64,000 nt of DNA. Source: JAUVPY01 sp034412795. GTDB taxonomy: Bacteria > Chloroflexota > Anaerolineae > 4572-78 > NAK82. The stretch is taken from positions 62,001 through 126,000 of the forward strand of contig DAOUMD010000047.1 of NCBI GenBank assembly GCA_034412795.1, given 5' to 3'. Shown one piece after another: positions 56,665 through 64,000 of this stretch. Within the stretch, counting starts at the first letter, position 1; each line of letters opens with the position of its first letter. A program made the translations under genes and the position numbers. A model generated the notes under the pieces. The model had not been told where the DNA came from and ran no database searches. It saw only the letters and a list, made by a program, of their open reading frames with translations.

Positions 56665-57720
56665 ATGGCAAACTCGCATACGGATAACGCTAGCGCGCCG
56701 CTTATTGAAGCCCGTAATATCCGAAAGCATTTCTACATCCGGCCTAGCTTCCTGGCACGCAATCTGGCTCGTGTTCGAGAGCAGGTTGTGCTTGCCGTTG
56801 ATGGGGTAGACCTGCAGATATGGCCCGGCGAGACGGTGGGGCTGGTAGGCGAGAGTGGCTGTGGCAAGACCACGCTGGGACGGGTCCTGACTCGCCTGTA
56901 CGAGCCCACCGAGGGTGAAATAAGCTTCCAGGGGCGGCCCTTGGACGGTGATACGGTGGCCTTCTATGCCAACGGCAAGGATACTCTCCAGCGGGTGAAG
57001 TATTATCGATTGGCGCAAATCATATTCCAGAATCCTTACTCCTCTCTAAATCCCCGCAAGACAGTGCGCGATATTATCGGCACTCCCTTGCGGCAGCGAG
57101 GCGTCACCGACCCCATCGAGCGGGAAGCAGAGACGGCCCAATTGCTGCGGCGGGTGGGATTGAATGAGCGTCACATCGATTCTTACCCCCACCAGTTCTC
57201 CGGGGGACAACGTCAACGCATCAGTATCGCCCGGGCATTGGCCATGCGCCCTCTCTTCATTGTAGCCGATGAGCCGGTCTCATCTCTGGATGTCTCCATC
57301 CAGGCTCAGGTAATCAATCTTCTGGAAGAACTCCAGGAGGAATACCATCTCACCTATCTGTTCATCGCGCACGATCTGAGTGTCATCTATTACATCAGCG
57401 ACCGGGTGGCGGTGATGTACCTGGGTCACATCGTCGAGCAGGGGGCGACCGATGACCTGTTCGAGTCGCCTCGCCATCCCTACACCCAGGCGTTGCTGGC
57501 TGCTATCCCCCGCGTTCGCAAGGAAGTTCGGAAGGAGCGGGTCATCTTGCCCGGCGGTGTCCCCAGCCCGATTGACCCGCCCTCGGGTTGTCCCTTCCAT
57601 CCTCGCTGCTTTGCCAAGGTGGGCGCTATCTGCGAAGAGCAGTATCCTCCCTTCTTCCAGGTGGGCGTGCAAAAGGTGGCTTGCTGGATCTACGAGGGCC
57701 ATCCAAATAATGGCAATTAG
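56665..57720 (+). CDS. ABC transporter ATPase, DppF type
   Basis: A 351-residue ATPase with Walker A GESGCGKTT, FQNPYSSLNPRKTV, signature FSGGQRQRISIARAL, Walker B FIVADEPVSSLD and the C-terminal PSGCPFHPRCFAKVGAIC. Pairs with the DppD-type subunit to power import. GGAG precedes the ATG. Last gene of the operon, followed by a terminator. Confidence 0.94.
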   Translation: MANSHTDNASAPLIEARNIRKHFYIRPSFLARNLARVREQVVLAVDGVDLQIWPGETVGLVGESGCGKTTLGRVLTRLYEPTEGEISFQGRPLDGDTVAFYANGKDTLQRVKYYRLAQIIFQNPYSSLNPRKTVRDIIGTPLRQRGVTDPIEREAETAQLLRRVGLNERHIDSYPHQFSGGQRQRISIARALAMRPLFIVADEPVSSLDVSIQAQVINLLEELQEEYHLTYLFIAHDLSVIYYISDRVAVMYLGHIVEQGATDDLFESPRHPYTQALLAAIPRVRKEVRKERVILPGGVPSPIDPPSGCPFHPRCFAKVGAICEEQYPPFFQVGVQKVACWIYEGHPNNGN

Positions 57721-57751
57721 CCTGGCGTCACACTGACTCTCTCGCATGAGA

Positions 57752-57782
57752 AAATCGCCCTGCCACTGAGCTAGGGCGATTT
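57752..57782. terminator. Bidirectional terminator between convergent genes
   Basis: AAATCGCCCT (57752-57761) / AGGGCGATTT (57773-57782), followed by CGCATTTCTT on the + strand. It serves the ABC operon and possibly the convergent secreted-protein gene. Confidence 0.75.
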
Positions 57783-57815
57783 CGCATTTCTTAGGAAGCG
57801 TCCAGAAATAACTTT

Positions 57816-59021
57816 CTATTCGTCACTATAATCCGGGCTGTGCGGTACTCGGATCACCGGCGCGCTGCTGACCGCATACCTTTGCGACGTGCCGTCGTCA
57901 ACTCTTATGCATATGTAATAGCTCAGGCCGTCTTCGAAACTGGAATCCGAGAGATCCCAGTCGTAAGTCTCGTTGTAGCTATCCGTTTGACCGGAACCTA
58001 CTCCGAAGATGATGGGCAAGTAATTCTTGTTGGGATAGGAAGGGCCCTGGGAAAGGTCTGTTGTCTTTTGGCTGATGTAAGTCCAGTCGGTCGTGAAATT
58101 GCTGCTGTCACAGGTGGGTGATTCGGAAGGCTTTAAGAGTTCTGGAACTTCTTTATAGTGGAGTGTCGAGGTGATCGTTCCTCCATCAGCGTCGGACACG
58201 TTCCACTTCACGGTATATACATAGCCGTCCTTCTCCCGTGCTACGATGTCCCCGGTGAGGTAAACATAATCTACATCAAAGTAATCAGGCCCACCACCAC
58301 AATTAAACCACCGCTCGTGGGCCCACATTCCAAATGCCTTGACCCCATCAGAAGGCCAGGGTGGTGGGTCAGTAAACCAGGTAGCCGCATCGGGGCCAAT
58401 GATGTCGTTGTCGTTGCTGCTCAGGTCCATGTAGTAGACACAGTATTCACCGAAGGGGCAACTCATCGGGTACCGATGAGGCCGGATCGCGTGAGTGAAG
58501 ACTTGAGATCCAAGCCAGTTGGGCCAGGCCTTGGTGTAGATAACCCGTCCGTTAGTCACGCAGTCTCCCTCAGCGGCTATCTTTAACCTGTAAGTCAGGT
58601 GATGATACTGGCTGGAGGGCAGGTTCGTGCTCGAGCTGGTATACAAGGCGATGGCCAGATCGTCTCCTTCTGGTGCTCTGCCGCGAATAATGCCTGGAGA
58701 CAGCTGGCTCAATTGGATAGTCCGTCCCTCCCCATCCGACTGAGTCCACACGATGTCGTCGGTGCTGTCCATATCCCACACGTTGCCCCGATTAGCGCCG
58801 AAATCGCCGATGGCGGACGATGGGGCTACGATGGTAGCCGATGGTGCTGCCTGGATTTCGATAGGTCCGTCGCTTTGCGGGGCTGTCGTTCCTTCTTGGT
58901 CTTGGCTCGCCACATCCACCGGGGTATCCGCACGGACTTGGCCTGGCCCTACTGACATGACTAGCACCAACACTCCGAAAACCGGAACTAGCAACACTCG
59001 TCGCGTCCATTTTCCGAACAT
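57816..59021 (-). CDS. Secreted hypothetical protein
   Basis: A 401-residue protein with a signal peptide (RRVLLVPVFGVLVLVMSVGPGQVRA). The mature part is rich in Trp, Asp and aromatic residues. Residues ~60-250 look like a carbohydrate-binding-type beta sandwich (LTYRLKIAAEGDCVTNGRVIYTKAW..., FDVDYVYLTGDIV) and the remainder like a fibronectin-III-like domain (YYICIRVDDGTSQRYAVSSAPVIRV). No catalytic motif or anchor seen. It stands alone between the ABC operon and modC. Confidence 0.65.
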   Translation of the reverse strand: MFGKWTRRVLLVPVFGVLVLVMSVGPGQVRADTPVDVASQDQEGTTAPQSDGPIEIQAAPSATIVAPSSAIGDFGANRGNVWDMDSTDDIVWTQSDGEGRTIQLSQLSPGIIRGRAPEGDDLAIALYTSSSTNLPSSQYHHLTYRLKIAAEGDCVTNGRVIYTKAWPNWLGSQVFTHAIRPHRYPMSCPFGEYCVYYMDLSSNDNDIIGPDAATWFTDPPPWPSDGVKAFGMWAHERWFNCGGGPDYFDVDYVYLTGDIVAREKDGYVYTVKWNVSDADGGTITSTLHYKEVPELLKPSESPTCDSSNFTTDWTYISQKTTDLSQGPSYPNKNYLPIIFGVGSGQTDSYNETYDWDLSDSSFEDGLSYYICIRVDDGTSQRYAVSSAPVIRVPHSPDYSDE

Positions 59022-59099
59022 CTCATCACCTCCTGTCTATCAATCTCGAATGCCTTTCAAGTCTAACACACGATATGGCTTATGGACAATAGGAAATCT

Positions 59100-60218
59100 T
59101 CACCATGCCTTTCCCCCTCGCTCGCTGGGCAGGAGCGTAATGCCGCCGCGGCACAGAGAGAAGGTTACTGTGGCCCCAACTTCGAGCTCCAGTGCACGAT
59201 AAGCCCGCATCGGCAAATGTGATTCCAGGGCGACCTCGACATCAGACGATGACGAGGTCGCCAACCCCAGGCGGACAGTCACCCATGTCCCGGCCGGCGT
59301 AACGCGCAACACCTGTCCTGTGAATCGATTGTGTTGCACGGCCGGAGCCAAGGGCCGGTTGGGATAGAGCAGCTTCACATCTTCGGGGCGGACGTAAAAA
59401 GTAATGTTTTCTCCAGGCATGCGCGGAGCCGGCGGGGCCAAAATGGTGTGACCACCCCAATCGATGACAAGTCCCTCGGCAGTGGACGAACTCACCTTCG
59501 CTTCCAGCAGGTTGCGCACGCCGGTGATCTCGGCCACGGTGCGGCTGTTGGGGTGCTGAAAGACTTCTTGTATAGGGCCCACTTGTTGTAAGCGGCCAGC
59601 CTGGATTACCGCCAGCCGGTCCCCCAAGGCGAAGGCATCCATCAGGTTGTGCGTGATATAAACGACCGATAAGTCCAATTCGCGTTGCAAGTCAGCTACG
59701 TCTGCTTGCAGCGACTCGCGCACTGCGCCGTCTAAAGCGGCGAAGGGCTCGTCGAGCAGCAGCAGAGCCGGCTCAATCATCAGCGCCCGACCCAGGGCCA
59801 CCCGCTGTTGCTGGCCGCCCGAGATCTGGTGTGGGTAGCGATCGGCCATCCCATCCAGGTGAAGCCGGGCCAGCATCGTCTGCGCCCGCGCTGGCGCGTC
59901 GCGCCGGTTACGTATGCCGTAACTAAGATTTTGAGCCACTGTCATGTGCGGGAAGAGGGCGTAATTCTGAAAGACGTAGCCGATATGTCGCTTGTGGAGC
60001 GGCACTTCCCGCCGGTGACGTCCGTCGTCCTCAAAAAGGACACGCCCATCTAGACGGATAAGACCTCTGTCAGGGCGTGCCAGTCCGGTGATGCAACTGA
60101 ACGTCATACTCTTACCCGCTCCCGATGGGCCGAAGAGCACCAATACCTCTCGATCTACCTGGAAGGCGACGTGCAGCGTGAAATCCTCTAGTTGTTTCTC
60201 GATGTCAACTTCAAGCAT
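59100..60218 (-). CDS. modC: Molybdate ABC transporter ATPase
   Basis: A 372-residue ATPase: Walker A FGPSGAGKSMTF, signature ISGGQQQRVALGRAL, Walker B LLLLDEPFAALD, and a C-terminal TOBE-type domain (GQVLRVTPAGTWVTVRLG). Such domains bind oxyanion in ModC. Its ATG overlaps the modB end by 8 nt. Together with ModA and ModB it imports molybdate or tungstate. Confidence 0.92.
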   Translation of the reverse strand: MLEVDIEKQLEDFTLHVAFQVDREVLVLFGPSGAGKSMTFSCITGLARPDRGLIRLDGRVLFEDDGRHRREVPLHKRHIGYVFQNYALFPHMTVAQNLSYGIRNRRDAPARAQTMLARLHLDGMADRYPHQISGGQQQRVALGRALMIEPALLLLDEPFAALDGAVRESLQADVADLQRELDLSVVYITHNLMDAFALGDRLAVIQAGRLQQVGPIQEVFQHPNSRTVAEITGVRNLLEAKVSSSTAEGLVIDWGGHTILAPPAPRMPGENITFYVRPEDVKLLYPNRPLAPAVQHNRFTGQVLRVTPAGTWVTVRLGLATSSSSDVEVALESHLPMRAYRALELEVGATVTFSLCRGGITLLPSERGGKAW

Positions 60219-60873
60219 AACGCTTTTCTCGGTCCCTGGTCCGGCGTTCTAAGCGGTTGACGGCAAGGAGTGAGCCAAAGGCGACCGCCGTCATCAGCAA
60301 CACTGCGGCGTTGGCCTCGGGAATACGATTGGCCTGCACCAGGTCGTAGATGGCCAGAGGCAACGTCTGGGTGCGCCCCGGGATGTTGCCGGCCACCATC
60401 AGCGTGGCTCCGAATTCCCCCAGGCCGCGTGCGAAGGCCAGCACGACCCCGGCCAGGATACCCCGACGCGCCAGTGGCAGTGTCACGTCCCAAATCACTT
60501 TCCAGGGCGGCGAGCCCAGCGAGCCGGCTGCCTTCTCCAGGGTGGGGTCCACGGCGGCAATGGCCGCCCGGCTGGAATGGAACATCAACGGCAGAGCCAC
60601 TACTGCCGACGCAATAACCGCCGCCAGCCAGGTGAAAACAATCTGAATGCCAAAGATGTTAAGCGGGCCGCTGCGGCCCAGGAGGCGGAGCAGGTAGTAG
60701 CCGACCACGCTGGGTGGCAGAACCATCGGCAGGCTGATCAGCGTCTCCATCAGGCTCTTGCCCCGAAAGTCCGAGCGTGCCAGCCACAGAGCAATCAGCA
60801 GGCCGGCCGCCGTAACCAGCACCGTAGCCAGTGAGGCTACTCGCAACGAGAGCAATAATGCGTCCCAAATCAA
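60211..60873 (-). CDS. modB: Molybdate ABC transporter permease
   Basis: A 220-residue permease with five to six helices. The ModB/CysT-type core LPMVLPPSVVGYYLLRLLG and the EAA loop EKAAGSLGSPPWKVIWDVTLPLARRGI are clear, with GEFGATLMVAGNIPGRTQTLPLAIY near the end. It overlaps modA by 4 nt and modC by 8 nt, so the three are translationally coupled. Confidence 0.94.
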   Translation of the reverse strand: MIWDALLLSLRVASLATVLVTAAGLLIALWLARSDFRGKSLMETLISLPMVLPPSVVGYYLLRLLGRSGPLNIFGIQIVFTWLAAVIASAVVALPLMFHSSRAAIAAVDPTLEKAAGSLGSPPWKVIWDVTLPLARRGILAGVVLAFARGLGEFGATLMVAGNIPGRTQTLPLAIYDLVQANRIPEANAAVLLMTAVAFGSLLAVNRLERRTRDREKRYA

Positions 60874-61691
60874 GGTGAGCTCACCTCCTTGGATGGCGCA
60901 AATCCGTATTCCCCCAAGATGGCCTGGCCTTGCGCACTGGTGATAAACGCTGCAAAGTTCCGGGCCTGGTCCTGGCGCGGACTATCAGCCACCACCCCCA
61001 GTGCCTGGTTAATTGGTGCGTGCAGGTTTTCAGGGACGAGAGCCCATTTCCCCTCCGACGTGATACTACTGAGCGACAGAGGAACCAACGCTACGTCCAC
61101 GTTGCCCGTTTCGGCGTACTGAAGAGCCTGGCGCACATTTTCGCCCATCACCAGCTTGGGTTGGATCACCTCCCATATGCCGGCCGTCTGAAGAGCTTGG
61201 CGGGCAGCCACGCCATAGGGGGCATGCTCCGGATTGGCGATGGCTACTCGCTCGACTTCCGGCTTGATCAGATCTTCCACGGTCTCGACGGTGAGGGATG
61301 CGTCGGCACGTGTCCAAAGGGTGAGCCTGCCCCGGGCGTAAGTCTGCACCGAATCAGGCAGCACCCGGCCCTTGGCCGCCAGGTCTTCCACGTATGCCGT
61401 ATTGGCCGAGACGAACAGATCTACCGGAGCGCCTTGCTCAATCTGCTGAGCCAGTTGGCCACTGGCGGCGAAGTTAAAGATCACCGGCGTGCCCGTCTCT
61501 TCTTCGTAGCGTGCGCCCATTTCCTCGAAGGCCAGGATCAGGTTCGAGGCGGCCGAGACGAGCAAGGGTTCAGCGGTGTGTGTCCGGGCAGGTGATGTGC
61601 ATGCCCCCAATAGGAAAATGATCAGCGCCCACCCGAAGATTGACGTCAGCGAGGGGAAACGCGTTGGTGAAGAAGCCGGTGTCTGGCGCAT
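60870..61691 (-). CDS. modA: Molybdate-binding lipoprotein
   Basis: A 273-residue lipoprotein; the signal ends IIFLLGACTS (lipid on C31). ModA blocks: LLVSAASNLILAFEEMGARYEEETGTPVIFNFAASGQLAQQIEQGAPVDLFVSA (quoted across the domain in part only in function) and ALVPLSLSSI. Residues from the SAAS and ASGQLAQQ loops form the oxyanion site in relatives. It delivers molybdate to ModBC. Confidence 0.93.
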   Translation of the reverse strand: MRQTPASSPTRFPSLTSIFGWALIIFLLGACTSPARTHTAEPLLVSAASNLILAFEEMGARYEEETGTPVIFNFAASGQLAQQIEQGAPVDLFVSANTAYVEDLAAKGRVLPDSVQTYARGRLTLWTRADASLTVETVEDLIKPEVERVAIANPEHAPYGVAARQALQTAGIWEVIQPKLVMGENVRQALQYAETGNVDVALVPLSLSSITSEGKWALVPENLHAPINQALGVVADSPRQDQARNFAAFITSAQGQAILGEYGFAPSKEVSSP

Positions 61692-61850
61692 TAAGGATAC
61701 CTCGTATTGCGATAAGCTTGCTATGATGGCGCGATTGGGAAATCGCGGTTACCTGAGGCGTCGGGATGCGAGAAATAATATAGGTGTAGGGTAACGAGGA
61801 CTCTAGTCTGATGTGCGCATAATGTCAAAATGTAGATGCAGAAAAGGTTA
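61692..61850. other. Divergent intergenic region between modA and mgtE
   Basis: Contains the hairpin CGCGATT-GGGA-AATCGCG (61730-61747) about 40 nt upstream of modA. No ModE-type palindrome or known molybdenum-cofactor riboswitch was recognised. The modA promoter presumably lies here. Confidence 0.4.
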
Positions 61851-61879
61851 TTGACATTTCTGCGTAATTGGCTTACCAT
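61851..61879 (+). promoter_or_regulatory. Sigma-70 promoter of mgtE
   Basis: TTGACA at 61851-61856, 17-nt spacer, TACCAT at 61874-61879. It implies a leader of about 170 nt before the ATG at 62055. Confidence 0.55.
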
Positions 61880-61985
61880 GTCTCTCGTTTACGATATCAA
61901 AATGGTGATTAAAGTGGAAGACGGACCTGCATCGTGTAGTATGGGACGTATGTCCCGCTTGCTACCCGCCAACCAAATGACCTAG

Positions 61986-62053
61986 CCCCCCGGAAAGCAG
62001 TTCTTCCCCCATATGACCTGCCTCCGGGGGAGCATTACGCCCGGAGGTGCTCC
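61986..62053 (+). promoter_or_regulatory. Mutually exclusive hairpins over the mgtE ribosome-binding site
   Basis: Stem A pairs CCCCCGG (61987-61993) with CCGGGGG (62024-62030), extended by GCAG/CTGC. Stem B pairs CCTCCGGG (62021-62028) with CCCGGAGG (62040-62047), whose GGAGG is the ribosome-binding site. Stem C, GGAGCA (62029-62034) with TGCTCC (62048-62053), also encloses it. A and B share 62024-62028, so forming A frees the ribosome-binding site. This is a switch-like expression platform; the ligand is not shown. Magnesium is plausible given the gene. Confidence 0.5.
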
Positions 62054-62054
62054 A

Positions 62055-63404
62055 ATGGAACCCCCTATCATTGATGACGTCCTGTCACAACTCCGTACTG
62101 TTTTGGAACGTGATGACCTGATCGGTGCGGCAGACATTATTGAGTCTCTGCGCCCTCCCGACCAGGCTGATCTTTTCAACGAGTTAGACGATAAAGATCA
62201 AGTTGCGCTTTTACCTGAGTTAAATCCAGCCGACTCGGCCGACATCTTGGAGGAACTGGATGATGAAGAGGTCGCCGAATTGGTAGCTGCCTTGCCCACT
62301 GAGACGATTATCCGCATTGTGGACCAGATGGAACCTGACGAAGCTGCCGACCTGTTGGGTGATATCAGTCCCGAACAAGCACAGGCAGTGCTGGCTGGAT
62401 TAGAAGATCCTGACGAGGTTCGTCCTTTGCTGTTGCATCCCGACGACAGCGCCGGTGGCCTGATGACCTCCGAGTTTCTGGCTTTGCGCCGTCGCATGAC
62501 GGCGCGTGAGGCGATCGAGGCTATTCGTGTCTGGAGGCCAGATGCGGAAACAATCTATTATCTTTTTGTCATAGATCAGCACGGCCGATTATGCGGTGTG
62601 GTCAGTCTGCGCCACCTGGTTGTCGCTGACCCGGAGACTCCAATCGCTGAGATTATGGAGCCTGAAGTCATTTCGGTTCCGTCCGGGACCGATCAGGAAG
62701 AGTGTGCCCGGCTGATGACGCGTTATGATCTACTGGCACTGCCGGTGGTCGACGCTGATGGCATTTTACTGGGTGTGATCACGGTTGACGATGTGATGGA
62801 TGTGTTGGAAGACGAGGCAACTGAAGACATCCAGCGCTTCGGTGGTGCGCAACCCCTGGAGCGGTCTTATCTGGATACCAGCATTTTCGTCGTGACCCGC
62901 AAGCGAATCGGTTGGCTGGCAGGTCTCTTCCTGGCGGGCACCTTTTCGATGATGGTGATGCGGGCGTTTGAAGATGAACTCCAGGTCTTGGTGGTCCTGG
63001 CGGCCTTTATCCCGCTCATGATCGGCACCGGGGGTAACGCTGGGTCACAAACTATAGCCACGGTCATCCGTGCCCTGGCCATCGGCGACGTCGACACGCG
63101 CGATGCTTTGCAAGTGTGGTGGCACGAGGTGCGCATCGGGCTGGCCTTGGGCTTGGGGATGGCGGCGGTGGCCTATTTGAGAGCCATCACTTGGGAGCCG
63201 GACCCGGCGTTGGCCTTGACGATTGCGGCTTCTATCTTGGGTATCATTCTGTGGGCCAACGGTCTGGGGGCGCTGCTGCCCATACTGGCTGCCCGCTTAC
63301 GGATTGATCCGGCTCTCGTTTCGGGGCCGGTTATGACCACAATTCTCGATGCTACCGGTCTCCTGATCTACTTCTCGTTCGCGCAGGTGATTCTGGGTGT
63401 GTAA
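62055..63404 (+). CDS. mgtE: Magnesium transporter MgtE
   Basis: 449 residues from the ATG at 62055 (GGAGG 7 nt upstream; the frame is open from 62013). N-terminal helical MgtE_N domain (NPADSADILEELDDEEVAELVAAL...), two CBS domains (about 135-255; VVSLRHLVVADPETPIAEIME, LPVVDADGILLGVITVDDVMDVL), and five C-terminal helices with the GTGGNAGSQT pore motif. It admits Mg2+ and is gated by cytosolic Mg2+ via the acidic N-domain. The structured leader upstream suggests control of translation as well. Confidence 0.95.
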   Translation: MEPPIIDDVLSQLRTVLERDDLIGAADIIESLRPPDQADLFNELDDKDQVALLPELNPADSADILEELDDEEVAELVAALPTETIIRIVDQMEPDEAADLLGDISPEQAQAVLAGLEDPDEVRPLLLHPDDSAGGLMTSEFLALRRRMTAREAIEAIRVWRPDAETIYYLFVIDQHGRLCGVVSLRHLVVADPETPIAEIMEPEVISVPSGTDQEECARLMTRYDLLALPVVDADGILLGVITVDDVMDVLEDEATEDIQRFGGAQPLERSYLDTSIFVVTRKRIGWLAGLFLAGTFSMMVMRAFEDELQVLVVLAAFIPLMIGTGGNAGSQTIATVIRALAIGDVDTRDALQVWWHEVRIGLALGLGMAAVAYLRAITWEPDPALALTIAASILGIILWANGLGALLPILAARLRIDPALVSGPVMTTILDATGLLIYFSFAQVILGV

Positions 63405-63419
63405 TGAGTTTGAGGCCGT

Positions 63420-63527
63420 GTATCTTCTCAAAAAGTAAGGGCGAACTTGGGTGTTCGCCCTTGGGCCAGACACTTGGGTCTGGGCAGACACCCGGGTCTG
63501 CCCCTGCCCTGAATTGTTGAGAAGATA
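63420..63527. repeat. Inverted-repeat element, copy 2 (family C)
   Basis: Starts GTATCTTCTCAAAAAGTAAG and ends TTGAGAAGATA; inside are GGGCGAACTTGGGTGTTCGCCC and other dyads. Same ends as 35311-35401. It lies between mgtE and its terminator. Confidence 0.65.
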
Positions 63528-63534
63528 AAAACGA

Positions 63535-63568
63535 AACAGGGTCGGGTTATAGACAACCCGACCCTGTT
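63535..63568. terminator. 14-bp hairpin between convergent genes
   Basis: AACAGGGTCGGGTT (63535-63548) and AACCCGACCCTGTT (63555-63568) are exact inverted copies with a 6-nt loop, followed by GTTATG. Placed between the mgtE end and the convergent small-protein gene, so probably a shared terminator. Confidence 0.7.
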
Positions 63569-63584
63569 GTTATGGGTATGATGC

Positions 63585-63815
63585 TTAACGTGTCGCGGTT
63601 ACTGGCACAGGGCGAGAAGGATGATCTTGGCTGGTTCCATTGTCACTTTGACCGTAGTCCAGACGTCGAATTGCAACGTAGGCAAACGCTACCGCTCCCA
63701 GTCCCAATACGATACCAGATGCTATGGGGGGCGTGAACAACTGATTGACTTGAGGCCATAACAAGCCCAATCCCCATATGATAATCCCCAGACCGACGAA
63801 TCTCAGAACTCTCAT
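63585..63815 (-). CDS. Small two-helix membrane protein
   Basis: A 76-residue protein with two hydrophobic segments (VGLGIIIWGLGLLWPQVNQLF; IASGIVLGLGAVAFAYVAI) and a polar tail (GQSDNGTSQDHPSRPVPV). AAAGAGGGGTGAC precedes the ATG. No family recognised. It may form an operon with the gene entering from the right edge. Confidence 0.6.
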   Translation of the reverse strand: MRVLRFVGLGIIIWGLGLLWPQVNQLFTPPIASGIVLGLGAVAFAYVAIRRLDYGQSDNGTSQDHPSRPVPVTATR

Positions 63816-63877
63816 TTTGTCACCCCTCTTTGCTCCCTGGCTCCCGGTGCGCCCCCGGTTATTGATAGACCCGGCTG

Positions 63878-64000
63878 CTACGCGGTGGCCTGGCTACTTC
63901 CGGGCACCCATTCTCTGCGGCCGATCAAGGCCAGCCCGGCCAGAGCAATCGTCAGGATCAGTATCAGCACCTGCACACCAGTGGGATTAGCCAGCGGGCG
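63878..64000 (-). CDS. Partial C-terminus of a membrane protein (right edge)
   Basis: A - strand frame enters from the right edge and ends in TAG at 63878-63880. The visible 40 residues include one hydrophobic helix (GVQVLILILTIALAGLALIG) and a tail REWVPGSSQATA. The protein cannot be identified from this piece. Confidence 0.5.
   Translation of the reverse strand, partial: RPLANPTGVQVLILILTIALAGLALIGRREWVPGSSQATA

Noticed and set aside
61692..61800. Molybdenum-cofactor riboswitch or ModE site upstream of modA
   Set aside because: A CGACGCCTCAGGTAACC-like string is present on the - strand but I could not fit the known fold or a ModE palindrome; a covariance search would decide.
61880..62054. 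M-box (ykoK) magnesium riboswitch
   Set aside because: The conserved M-box blocks are not recognisable by eye; only a switch-like hairpin set is reported.
1..64000. tRNA and rRNA genes
   Set aside because: No T-loop GGTTCGANTCC with matching stems or rRNA core sequence was found by eye; tRNAscan and Rfam searches would confirm.

Overview
This 64 kb window has the gene content and intergenic style of an uncultured Chloroflexota bacterium (Anaerolineae/Caldilineae-like). That placement is an inference from protein families (DUF5317, DUF2252, DUF4203, YlxR-NusA-IF2 block, TPR-CHAT proteins, two-component genes) and from the many short palindromic intergenic repeats. No rRNA or tRNA gene was recognised, so taxonomy cannot be fixed from the window alone.

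Layout. 0-3.5 kb: a partial gene off the left edge, a small membrane-anchored protein, an Atg22/UMF1-type MFS transporter and a hypothetical gene in a repeat-rich stretch. 3.9-11.8 kb: an accessory module, all on the + strand, with an ECF-like sigma factor, a soluble two-zinc-finger (anti-sigma-like) protein, a TPR-CHAT cysteine protease, a leaderless subtilisin-like protease with seven PFDAGDA repeats, three tandem near-identical 42-residue membrane micropeptides (plus the start of a fourth) and a DUF5317 membrane protein. Two near-identical ~187 bp MITE-like repeats sit in its two main intergenic gaps. This is the best candidate for an undescribed system. By analogy with TPR-CHAT/anti-sigma/sigma modules, a protease cascade releasing a sigma factor is plausible but unproven.

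11.9-19.0 kb: a membrane TPR protein, an M32 carboxypeptidase, an OmpR-type two-component pair with an 11-bp direct-repeat site before a duplicated-domain lipoprotein, and a second lipoprotein. 19.0-26.5 kb: a translation/transcription operon on the - strand (nusA-ylxR-infB-rbfA-truB-ribF-thioesterase) without rimP. 26.7-35.3 kb: an alcohol dehydrogenase, a fused BsuBI/PstI-type restriction-modification protein with a partner hypothetical, a cell-surface protein, two CPBP membrane proteases and an AroM-like protein.

35.5-49.1 kb: a long - strand series: a GH63/MGH1-like glucosidase followed by many envelope proteins (coiled-coil membrane protein, holin-like/phosphodiesterase fusion, ferric-reductase-like flavoprotein, K+ channel, UPF0114, DUF4203, DUF2252) and several micro-ORFs. 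An SDR gene inside it is bracketed by inverted copies of one MITE. 49.2-50.9 kb is a graveyard of toxin-antitoxin-like fragments, including a gene with an in-frame TAG. 51.4-57.8 kb: a complete peptide-type ABC importer whose intergenic gaps carry CGT-rich palindromes. 57.8-64 kb: a secreted protein, modABC, mgtE with a structured leader that can sequester its ribosome-binding site, and a small membrane protein.
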